Source of the DNA: Sva-07 sp963698565
GTDB taxonomy: Bacteria; Actinomycetota; Acidimicrobiia; Acidimicrobiales; Ilumatobacteraceae
Reading direction: 5' to 3'
NCBI GenBank assembly: GCA_963698565.1
Contig: CAVORH010000002.1
Span: 328,556-392,555, forward strand
DNA length: 64,000 nucleotides
Shown: piece by piece, positions 6,701-15,337 of the stretch
How positions within the stretch are numbered: position 1 is the stretch's first letter
Layout: each line of letters begins with the position of its first letter
The notes under the pieces: generated by a model
What the model saw: the letters and a program-made list of their open reading frames with translations, nothing else
The model's database searches: none
What the model was told of the DNA's origin: nothing
Translations under genes and position numbers: made by a program

Positions 6701-9398
6701 TCAGCGATCCGGAACGACGCGGAGCGTCGACATGCCCGGATCTCGGCGGGCATCACTGGCGTGGTGGGGCGCCCCATCGCCGTCGAGCCACGTCGCGTCG
6801 ATCGCGAGGGGCGTCGGCGCAACGGTCGGCGGCGTTCTCGCGGCGAGGGTGTAGCCATCGGCGATGTCGACCCGGCCACTCATCTCGAACTCGAGCGCAC
6901 TGGACTCGCCCGGTGCGAGCGTGACGAACACCGACGTGACGAAGTAGCCGGCTTCGGCGCCGATCCCGGTGTCGACCGGCAGACCGTTCAGGGTGACGTT
7001 CGTGACAGGAAGCTTCGAGAAGACCGACACCCAGGTGCGGTTGTGGCTCGTGTCGAGGCCGATCAGGTTGCCGATCACGTAGTTCGGTTCGCCGTCCGTG
7101 GGCGCGTTGTTGGTGAGGGTGATGCCGAGCGTGGCATCGGCGGTGCTCGTGGCGGCGTCGGCGGTCACGGCGTAGGCGGCGCTGGCGTCGAGGTAGTAGT
7201 CGATCTTGTTGCCGGCCGCGTTGTTGAAGGCGATCGCGAGCGCGTCGCTGGTGAGCTGGGGGTCGGCGAGCGTGCCGCCCATGCCGATCTGCTCGAGCAC
7301 GGCCTGTTCGTCGGGCCGGGCGGCCCAGCCGGTGAAGCGCCCCTGGTCGACCATCGGCCCGAGCGTGTCGAGCAGATCGGTCGGCGGCGGCAGGGTGCCG
7401 GCGAGGAGGGTGTCGATGACCGCCAGCGAGAACTCCTCGAGCACGTCGACGCGCTCGGTCGTCGTGGTGAGGTCGTACTGGTCGTTGAGCAGGAAGTCGG
7501 CGGCGGTGTCGGCGGTCACGGTGCGCTGGCCGTCGATCACCTGGCCGTCGGGCAACGGGATCGGTCCGGTGAAGTCGAGGAGGCGGGCGAGTGTGTAGAC
7601 GTCCATCATGAACACGCCATCGAGTCGGCCTCCACCGCTCTGGGGGTAGAGGTCGGCGATCGCACGGCCGGTCGCCGCCATGTCGGGCGACATGTTGATG
7701 TTCTTCCACGGCTCGGGTCCGGTCGTGCCGCCCGGTCCGGAGGCCAGGTTGTAGTTCCCGTAGCGGCGGAGCCATTCGTCGAGCTGGGGGTCGAAGGTGT
7801 CGGTGGCGCCGGTGGTGAAGCGTCGGGTGGCGGGGTCGCCGGCGGTGTTGAGATCGTCGGTGCGACCGAACCGGGTGACGGCGATCTGGCCGTCGGCGAC
7901 GGTGATCTCGGCCCAGTTGCCCATGAAGCCGCCGATGCCACGGGCCTCGGCCGGTGTGGTGAAGCCGATGAAGTACGTGCGTGGTTCTTCGCCGCCGAGC
8001 AGACCGGGTGCAGCGATCGCAACGGTCAGGGCGTCGGAGCTGCGCTGACGCTGCTCGGCGAGCTCGGTGGCCAGCGCGTCGAGTCGGTCGGCCACCGGCG
8101 GGGCGAGCCAGTGGCTGTCGAGGTCGGCCACGGTGGCCTGCAACGTCTCGATCTGCGCTTCGATCGCGCGCAGCGGCGCCTGCAGCGCCCGGACCTCGTC
8201 GACGTCGATTCGCCCGCCGCTGACGCTGAGGGCACCGAGATCGATACGTGCCAACTCGTCGCTCAGCAGCCGACTCGATGCTGCCGCGCTCGAGGTGAGC
8301 TCGGTGGCGGCGCGGTGGTGCTGGGCCACGCCGGGGATGTATCTGGCGAGAGCGGTGAACGACGTGTCGAGGCGTCGATCGGCGGCATCGAAAGCGGCGG
8401 CGGCGTCGTCGAACGACTCGACGGGCGACGACGATGTCACCGTCGCCGAGGGCCTGGAGGCCGGCGTTGGCGTGGTCGTCGGCCGTTCGCAGGTCGTCGG
8501 CGGCGAGGTATGCGAACGCGGCGAAGATGGCCGTTCCGGCGATGGCGAGCGCGGCGGCACCGACCACGACGATGGCCACCATCTGGCGGCTGTACCGGTC
8601 ACGTCGGGCGAAGCCGACGGCGCCGAGGTAGCTGGCCAGCGCCACGAAGACCAGCGCCGACGCGCCGAGGAACACCCCGAGCTGACTGCGGACGGCGAGG
8701 TTGAGCGCGATGGCGATCAGTGCCGCGTTGACGATGCCGCGTTGTCCCGGCCTCACCTCGACCCTGAAGCCGACGATCGCCGCGGTGGCGCCGACGACCA
8801 CGCCGATGATCGACCACGACAGGACGCCGGCGACGAGCGTGGCCATCGCCGCGTCCCAGCGCATCGCGGCGGCGCCGAGCCAGGTGACCCCGGCGACGAC
8901 GACGCCGACCAGCACCATGTCGATGCCGGTGTCGCCCGTCGGGTGTGATCCGGCCGTCGCTGCGAGGGCGCCGGCGAGGATCGCGATCGCGACGATGATC
9001 CGGCTCGTTCGGGTCGGCGTCCAGCCCGAGGCGACCTCTGCTGGTGGCTCGAACCCCGCCGCCCCGCTTTCGCCGTTTGTGTCGGGTTCTGGGTGGGCCG
9101 GGTCACCGATTCCGCGACGCAAACGGATGGGGGAGGCGGCGGCGCCGTTTGTGTCGGGTTCTGGGTGGGCCGGGTCACCGTTTTCTCGACGCAAACGGGT
9201 GGGGGCGGGCGGTGGTGGTGGTGCGGGTGGTGGCGGTGCGGGTGGTGGCGGCGGCGGGGGGACGGGCGCGGTGGCGGGTGAGAGCCCGTGGGCGGTGGTG
9301 GGTGTGGTGGTGCTCGGGGACGGGCGCGTGGGGGGCGGCTCGGGTGGGGTCCCCGAGGGACGCGCGGTGTCGCTGCCCGGTGCCGTCGTGAGAGTCAT
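6701..9398 (-). CDS. DUF4012 membrane protein, frame-interrupted near 8430
   Basis: Starts at ATG 9398. The N-terminal region (residues 1 to about 125) is Pro-rich and cytoplasmic, and contains two translated palindromic elements. Next come several transmembrane segments (IIVAIAILAGALAATAG, MVLVGVVVAGVTWLGAA, GVLSWSIIGVVVGATAAIVG and others). The frame then changes at about 8430, and the large extracytoplasmic DUF4012 domain follows: FDDAAAAFDAADRRLD, FTALARYIPGVAQHHRA, YFIGFTTPAEARGIGGFMG and LYPQSGGGRLDGVFMMDVY. Deleting one C in the GCCCGTC run joins both halves in one frame (about 898 residues). DUF4012 proteins occur in actinobacterial polysaccharide and surface loci with no assigned activity. 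An intact paralogue lies at 50564-52798. Confidence 0.75.
9074..9197. repeat. Two 52-bp palindromic elements inside the DUF4012 coding sequence
   Basis: Copies at 9074-9125 and 9146-9197, again 72 bp apart with a 20-bp spacer. They begin CGTTTGTG and end CGACGCAAACG and share about 38 of 52 positions with the intergenic array at 3078-3273, including TTCTGGGTGGG. On the minus strand they are translated as two near-identical 24-residue units (RLRRENGDPAHPEPDTNG and RLRRGIGDPAHPEPDTNG) in the Pro-rich cytoplasmic N-terminus. The 72-bp period is a multiple of three, so copy number does not disturb the frame. Confidence 0.88.
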
Positions 9399-9476
9399 CT
9401 CGCCGCCGCCATCCGAGACTGGGCCCGCCGGTGCCCGTCGAGCCGCCGCTCGATCCGCCTCATTGCCCTGGCGACT

Positions 9477-12232
9477 CTACCCCGATCTCACGCTCGGCGC
9501 TTGCGGCCGGACCATGAGCAACAGCCCGGCACCGATGAGGACCAAGCCCAGTGCGCCGCCCGCCATCGACCGTGAGCTGGAACTCCCGGTCCGCGGGAGT
9601 GGCGGCGTCGTGGGTGGGGCTGTCGTCGCAGGGGGCGGCGCGTCGGTCGTCGACGGGGGTGGCGTGGAGGTCGACGGGGATGCCTCGGTGGTCGCTGGCG
9701 TCGTGCTGGCCGGTGTCGTCGTCGATGTGGTGGAGTCGTGGTGGTGGTCGTGGGTGGTGTGGTCGTGGGTGGTGTGGTGGTGGGTGATGGGGTTTCCTGC
9801 TGGGGTGGCTCGATGTGGGGCGGACGTGCCCACAGCGTCTGGGTCTGGTCGTCGCAGTCCTCGTGGGCTGTGATCAGCTGATCGTCGAGCAGCAGCCGCT
9901 CGAACGCCACGAACACTCCCGGGCCGGGGATCGCTGCGCCGCGCACCTCGGCTCGACCCCGGTGCGTCGCGGGCTGGACGTCGGCGGTGGCGGCCACGTC
10001 CGTGGGAACGCAGGTGCCGTCGTCCCGACGGCGGTGCAGTGTCATCTCGAGGCGGTACTGCTCCCCGGGGGCCAGGCCGGCGTAGTCGACCACGTCGACG
10101 ATCGCATCCCCGATCGCCACCTCCCGCGACGCCGACCCGACGGGCGGTTCGCCAGCGTCGTCGCGCTGCAGCGACGTGGTGATCACGGGGAACCACACGG
10201 TCTGCGCCGGATCGGCCAGGTCGGCATGCTCCGCCACGACCCGCCCGGACGCCGCGACCATGAGCCGCTCGACGACCACACCGACCGCTCCGCCGCCCGT
10301 CGCACCGGTGGGGAGCTCGATCCTGACATCGATCGATCCGTCCGGATCGTCGGGGAGGAAGGCGACCTCCCCGGAGGCCGCCGGTGTGGGGCACCAGCCG
10401 TCACACGACCCGTCGGCGACGACGAGTTCGCCGCGAGCGACGTACGGAGTACCCGGCACGAGACCCGAGTACGTCACCCGGTCGACGACCGTCGCAGTCG
10501 GCGACGCGCCATCGCCGGGGCGCGGAGACACGAACTTGTCGCCGTCGGCAGCGTCGGATGCGTACGTCGTGATCGTCGGCGTGGGAACGAGATTGGTGTA
10601 GACGACTTCGGCCTGGATCGTGTCCGGGGAGGCCTCGCTCACCGGATCGAAGCGGAAGGCGATCGGGCCGGCGTCGATCAGCCCGGTCGCCCACGCCGGA
10701 CGGCCGACCTCGGTGATGCGGTAGTCGCCGGGTCCGGCCTCGATCGGTGGCGTGCGGCCGTCCGGTGCCGTCGCGAACTGTTCGAGCTCGGTCCCGTCCG
10801 TCGACGTCACGTCGAACACGAACCCCGACATGTCGCGATCGCTGCGGATGTCGGTGGCATCGAGCGTCTTGCGGATCACGAAGCGGCCGACCGGTGGCGA
10901 CGCGATCGCCTGACGGACCGACGCCGACTGCGGAGGTCCGCTCCAGGTGATCTGACCCTGGACCCCGGTTCCGGAGTAGAGGTCGGCGTCGGCGGTGGGG
11001 GCCTGCGTGTGGAAGGCGAGTTCCCAGTCCGGCCCGGGGACGGTGACGGCGAAGCGGGCGACGCCGGCAGCGTCGGTGACGTCGGCCGCCGCCGGATTCG
11101 TGGGAAGTGCGAAGCGCGCATCGTCGGCCATCGAGCCGCCCATGTCCCACGTCGGCCAGCCCGCGAGTTCGGCGGCGCTCCAGCGGGCCAGGTCGTCGGC
11201 GGTGTCGCCGACCCGGTCGACCGTCGCACTGGTGCCGACCGAGCGATGGCCGTCGATGCCGGTGGCGGACAGCTGCAGCACCGGCACGTACCCGACGGGT
11301 TTGCCGGTGCCGTCGATGGCGCGCACCTCGAGCGGATACGTGCCGGCGGTCGTCGGTGGTTCGCCGTCGGGGGTGCCCCACACGAGGTGGAGGTGGACGC
11401 CACCGACGGCGTGCTGCAACTCGGCGACGTCAGCCATCCGTTGCGCCATCGCATAGCCGTTGCGCAGTGCCGAGAACTCGCCGCCGGACCCGCGCACGAT
11501 CGCGGTGTCGCGCGCCAGCTTGCGGCCCGCGGCCACGCCGGACGGGCTGACGTCCTCGACGAACATCTTGACGCCGAAGTTGACGGCGACCTGTCGCCGC
11601 CTGGTGTACTCGCCGCCGCCGAGGAGCGATGGCTGCAGCCACTCGCCCGACGTGAGGTCGTAGGCGCCGCTGGCGTCGATGCCGTAGGGCACCACCCGGT
11701 CGCCGCCGAACGTCGCCATCAGCGCAGCGGCTCGGGCGGTCTCGCCGGCGTCCCACATCGGCGGGTCGGGCTGGCGTGACACCGTCCCTTCGCCACCGAC
11801 ATCCTCCATCACGCAGTAGCCGACCCCGAGCGAGTTGTTGGCCGACGGCGGGATGCTCCACAGCGTGCCGTACTGGGCGCCGATGAAGGCGAACGGTCCG
11901 CCGTTGCGTCCTGCACCGGTGCCGGGCCACGACTCGATCGTCGGCGATGCGGCGACCTCGCCGCCGAACCCGTTGCGGGCGGTCCCGGCTGCGCCGTGGG
12001 CGAACCGGTTCGCCGGTGGCGGGGCGGCATCGCCCGACGGCGCCTGCCCGTTGCCGCCGACCGTCGCCAGCGCGACCACGGCGAGTGCGAGCACGACGTC
12101 GGTGAGGTGGATCCGTCGCCGCCGGCTCGTCGAGTGCGTCGGGGCTGGACCGCTCGCGGTGCGCAGCGCTCGGTCTGCGCCGGCCGCGATCGAGCGATCG
12201 GTGGTCGGCTGATCTCGATGGACTGGACCCAT
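9477..12232 (-). CDS. LPRTG-anchored adhesin with SpaA-like and VaFE/T-Q-ester-type repeats, frame-interrupted
   Basis: Starts at ATG 12232 with GGAG eight bases upstream; an open frame extends to 12364 but lacks a better start. A membrane signal (residues about 38-60, IHLTDVVLALAVVALATVGG) precedes a long N-terminal domain containing GYCVMEDVGG, possibly thioester-type. Then comes a SpaA/Cna-B-like domain (GRFVIRKTLDATDIRSDRD ... GDYRITEVG) at about residue 450. Two repeats of the VaFE type follow (ATVVDRVTYSGLVPGTPYVA; IVDVVDYAGLAPGEQYRLEM). A Thr/Pro/His stalk leads to LPRTG, a hydrophobic stretch and a short tail. The frame changes in the ACC/CAC-rich stalk near 9790, where base-calling slips are easy. 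Predicted sortase substrate; VaFE-type domains in known adhesins carry stabilising internal cross-links. Confidence 0.82.
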
Positions 12233-12434
12233 TGTGCGCTCCGTTCTCCAGGCGGTCGTCGGGGTCCAGTGGGTGCCCACGAGCGCTCGGAGGAAGTCCG
12301 CGCCGGAGAGCAATGTCTCGGGGCTCGCGCACCGACACGCCGGGCACCTGCGGCGTGCGAGCACGCTCGCGAGCGCGCCGATCGTGACGGCTGTGGTGAT
12401 CAGCGTCCGGTGGAGGCGCCCCTGGTGTTACCGG

Positions 12435-12700
12435 TCAGTAGCCATTGACGCAGATGGTGGCGGTCTTCGAGTCGGCGACGCCACCACGCAGCGCGAAGTC
12501 GAAGCCGCTCGTGAGCGTGTACGAGTCGAGCGGGGGCTGGTACGCCACCGGGTTGGCGGCGTAGTTGTCGATCCCGTTCGGATACGGCGACCATCCGACG
12601 AAGTTGAGCGTCCGCCCGGCGCCGCTGAGTTGCAGACCGTGACGGCGGCGGTCCTCGGTGTCGTGGTCGGGGGTGGCGGTCGGGGGTGGTGGTCGGCAAC
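12435..12700 (-). pseudogene. Orphan 3' gene fragment
   Basis: A minus-strand frame ending at TGA 12435-12437 encodes about 70 residues of well-balanced sequence ending in FDFALRGGVADSKTATICVN then GY, preceded by LNFVGWSPYPNGIDNYAANP. It has no ATG or GTG start: an in-frame stop lies just upstream, near 12686. Neighbouring frames carry a Pro/Thr-rich stretch (PPPPTTTPRTAAVTVCN) that could be its N-terminal side after a frame change. Probably the end of a secreted protein whose front has been lost or moved to another frame by an indel. It overlaps no other called gene and I do not recognise the family. Confidence 0.4.
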
Positions 12701-12741
12701 CGCACGGCGTTCACATCTCGCGGGCGGTTACCGTCGCAGGG

Positions 12742-13215
12742 GTGAGGATCTCGGAGCGGGTCGACAACGCGGTGCGGGCGATGGCGGAACTCGCCGCATC
12801 CGACGGATCGAACGCGAAGGCCGAGTCGATCGCCACCCGCCAGGGCATCTCGCCGAAGTTCCTGCTCGACATCTTCCGCGACCTCAAGCGGGCCGAGTTG
12901 GTCCGCTCGAAGCGTGGCCCCGACGGCGGCTTCACGTTGTCTCGCCCGCCGGAGGAGATCTCGCTCGCCGACATCTTCCGTGCCGTCGACGGCCCGTTGG
13001 CCGATGTGCACGACGCGAGCCTCCGCTCCCTCCACTACGACGGCCCGGCCGGCGCGCTGCCCGAGGTGTGGATGGCGATCAGGGGCAGCCTGCGCCGGGT
13101 GCTCGAGACCGTCAGCCTCGCCGACCTGATCTCGGGCGACCTGCCGCCCGAGGTGGCCGACCTGGCCGCCGAGTACCGCCGCAGCACCGAGGAGCGCCAT
13201 GGCACACGGACCTGA
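12742..13215 (+). CDS. Rrf2-family transcriptional regulator
   Basis: A 157-residue protein from GTG 12742 (MRISERVDNAVRAMAELAAS). The N-terminal winged helix-turn-helix is typical of Rrf2 proteins: AESIATRQGISPKFLLDIFR as recognition region, then VRSKRGPDGGFTLSRPPEEI as wing, and SLADIFRAVDGPLADV. The three cysteines that hold the Fe-S cluster in IscR/NsrR are absent, so it is closer to the CymR type, which in Firmicutes represses cysteine and sulfate genes together with CysK. It overlaps cysQ by 17 bp and heads the sulfur cluster, so it is the obvious regulator of cysDN. A dyad that could be its operator lies at 14350-14374. Confidence 0.85.
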   Translation: MRISERVDNAVRAMAELAASDGSNAKAESIATRQGISPKFLLDIFRDLKRAELVRSKRGPDGGFTLSRPPEEISLADIFRAVDGPLADVHDASLRSLHYDGPAGALPEVWMAIRGSLRRVLETVSLADLISGDLPPEVADLAAEYRRSTEERHGTRT

Positions 13216-14221
13216 TCCCCTGACGAACCAAGCGACCGGCGCACGGTCAGCCGAGCTGGCGGCCGCGCTCGCAGCGGTTCGGGCCGCATCGGAGGTGTGC
13301 CGCAGCGCGCAGGGCCGGCTGCTCGGCGGGCACACGTTGACCAAGGGCGACGAGAGCCCGGTGACGATCGCCGACTTCGCCGCGCAGGCCGTGGTGTGCG
13401 CCGAGTTGACCGACTCGCTGGGTGCGATCGAGATGATCGGCGAGGAGGACTCGAACGACCTGCGATCAGCCGACGCCACCGAACTGCTCGACGCGGTCAC
13501 CGGCCTGGTCCGCACACAGCGCGGCGACACCGTGTCGCCCGGCAGCGTCCTCGATTGGATCTCGGTCGGCGCGTCCGCGGGCACCGGTGGCGGCGCGGCC
13601 GGCCGCTTCTGGACGCTCGATCCGATCGACGGCACCAAGGGCTTCCTGCGCGGCGACCAGTACGCCATCGCGTTGGGCCTGATCGAGGGCGGCGAGGTGA
13701 TCCTCGGGGTGCTCGGCTGCCCGAACCTGCCGAATCCCGACGGGTCGACCGGTGCGATCTTCGCCGCCACCGATGGCGTGTGCCAGGCCTGGTACGGCGC
13801 GGCGGCCGACCCGCACCCGGTGACCGTGGCCGCCCCGGCGAGCCTGGCCGAGGCGCGGTTCTGCGAGTCGGTCGAGTCCGGCCACTCGAACCAGGACCAC
13901 TCCGCCCAGATCGCTGCCCGCCTCGGCATCACCGCCGAGCCGTACCGCATCGACAGCCAGTGCAAGTACGCGGCCGTCGCCCGCGGTGACGCGTCGATCT
14001 ATCTGCGTCTGCCGACCCGGGCCGACTACCGCGAGAAGATCTGGGATCACGCCGCCGGCAAGTTCGTGGTGGAGCAGGCCGGGGGAGTGGTCACCGACGT
14101 CACCGGCGCCCCGCTCGACTTCTCCCGCGGCGCCCAGCTCGAGGCCAACAGCGGCGTCGTCGCCACCGACGGCCGCTTCCACGAGCAGGTGATCGAGGCG
14201 GTGCAGTCCGTTCTCGGCTGA
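13199..14221 (+). CDS. cysQ: 3'(2'),5'-bisphosphate nucleotidase (CysQ-like, inositol monophosphatase fold)
   Basis: A 340-residue protein from ATG 13199. Inositol-monophosphatase metal sites are all visible: IGEED near residue 80, LDPIDGTKGF near residue 140 and WDHAAGKFVVEQAGG near residue 281. The long insert before DPIDGT and the FLRGDQYAIALGLIEGG context are typical of the Hal2/SAL1 (3'-phosphoadenosine 5'-phosphate phosphatase) branch rather than of plain inositol phosphatases. It should hydrolyse PAP to AMP, removing the inhibitory by-product of PAPS use, and it sits directly upstream of the PAPS-making genes. Translationally coupled to the Rrf2 gene by overlap. Confidence 0.9.
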   Translation: MAHGPDPLTNQATGARSAELAAALAAVRAASEVCRSAQGRLLGGHTLTKGDESPVTIADFAAQAVVCAELTDSLGAIEMIGEEDSNDLRSADATELLDAVTGLVRTQRGDTVSPGSVLDWISVGASAGTGGGAAGRFWTLDPIDGTKGFLRGDQYAIALGLIEGGEVILGVLGCPNLPNPDGSTGAIFAATDGVCQAWYGAAADPHPVTVAAPASLAEARFCESVESGHSNQDHSAQIAARLGITAEPYRIDSQCKYAAVARGDASIYLRLPTRADYREKIWDHAAGKFVVEQAGGVVTDVTGAPLDFSRGAQLEANSGVVATDGRFHEQVIEAVQSVLG

Positions 14222-14349
14222 GCGGGGCCGCTGCAGTCGCTTCCGGCTCCAGCGTCAGCGACAACGTTCGAATCGTCGATGTGGGCTGACGCAGAGCAGT
14301 GGGTGCCGCCGTCTCGGCTTCTTGACCCGTTCCAGACGAGGTTTCCGGT

Positions 14350-14374
14350 ATTCTCCACCGAGTTGGTAGACAAT
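14350..14374. promoter_or_regulatory. Candidate Rrf2 operator upstream of cysD
   Basis: An imperfect dyad with 10-bp arms: ATTCTCCACC (14350-14359), five bases, then GGTAGACAAT (14365-14374). Eight of ten positions are symmetric. It ends 20 bases before the cysD ATG and overlaps TATTCT and TAGACAAT, either of which could be a -10 box, so a bound regulator would block transcription. The link to the neighbouring Rrf2 gene is inference. Confidence 0.4.
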
Positions 14375-14394
14375 CGACCATCGAGGAGACCCGG

Positions 14395-15337
14395 ATGACC
14401 GCAGCCACCACGAGCGAGGCCCCCGCACTGACCGCGGGCCGCCTCACGCACCTCCAGCGGCTTGGAGGCCGAGGCGATCCAGATCATGCGCGAGGCGGTG
14501 TCGGAAGCGGAGCGGCCGGCGTTGCTCTACTCGATGGGCAAGGACAGCTCGGTGCTGCTGCGCCTGGCGGTCAAGGCGTTCTACCCGTCGACGCCGCCGT
14601 TCCCGCTGGTGCACGTCGACACGCTCTGGAAGTTCCGGGCGATGTACGAGTTCCGCGACGCGATGGCCGCGGAGCACGGCCTCGAGCTGATCGTGCACCA
14701 CAACCCCGAGTGCATCGAGAAGAACATCAACCCGATCGACCACGGCTCGGCGGTGCACACCGACATGTGGAAGACCGAGGGCCTCAAGCAGATCGTCGAC
14801 GAGCGCAAGTTCGACGTGATGTTCGGTGGCGCCCGGCGCGACGAGGAGAAGTCGCGGGCCAAGGAGCGGGTGTTCTCGATCCGCAGCCCGCAGCACCAGT
14901 GGGATCCCAAGCGGCAGCGACCCGAGCTCTGGCAGCTGTACAACGGCCGGCGCAGCAAGGGTGAGACGGTGCGGGTGTTCCCGATCTCGAACTGGACCGA
15001 GCTCGACGTGTGGCAGTACATCCACCTCGAGAACATCCCGTTGGTCGATCTGTACTTCGCGAAGCCGCGTCCGGTGGTCGAGCGTGACGGCACGTTGATC
15101 GTGGTCGACGACGACCGGATGCCGCTGGCACCGGGCGAGGTGCCCGAGATGCGAACCGTCCGGTTCCGCACGCTCGGTTGTTACCCGTTGACCGGTGCGA
15201 TCGAGTCGACCGCCGACACGCTGCCGGGGATCATCCAGGAGATGTTGCTGGCGACCACGTCGGAGCGCCAGGGCCGTGTGGCCGACCACGACGGCATCAG
15301 CTCGCTCGAGAAGAAGAAGCAGGAAGGGCACTTCTGA
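14395..15337 (+). CDS. cysD: Sulfate adenylyltransferase subunit 2 (CysD), single-base frame interruption near 14461
   Basis: The start is ATG 14395 with GAGGAGA upstream. The first 21 codons or so end in the canonical TAGRLTHLQRL; the rest of CysD (EAEAIQIMREAVSEAERPAL) is in the next frame. The sequence reads CGGCTTGGAGGCC where CGGCTGGAGGCC would keep one frame, so one extra T near 14461-14463 explains it. The PP-loop ATPase motif is LLYSMGKDSSVLLRL; later hallmarks are LVHVDTLWKFRAMY, GGARRDEEKSRAKER and FPISNWTELDVWQYI. About 313 residues, normal length. With CysN it makes adenosine 5'-phosphosulfate from ATP and sulfate. It overlaps cysNC by one base (TGATG). Confidence 0.93.

Noticed and set aside
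12400..13965. 521-codon minus-strand open frame
   Set aside because: It is antisense to the Rrf2 regulator and cysQ, which have clear family motifs; only the last 70 residues of a different minus frame look coding.
14395..14470. Programmed +1 frameshift in cysD
   Set aside because: No slippery codon, stop or stimulatory structure sits at the site; one extra T explains the break, and many unrelated genes in the window show the same type of change.
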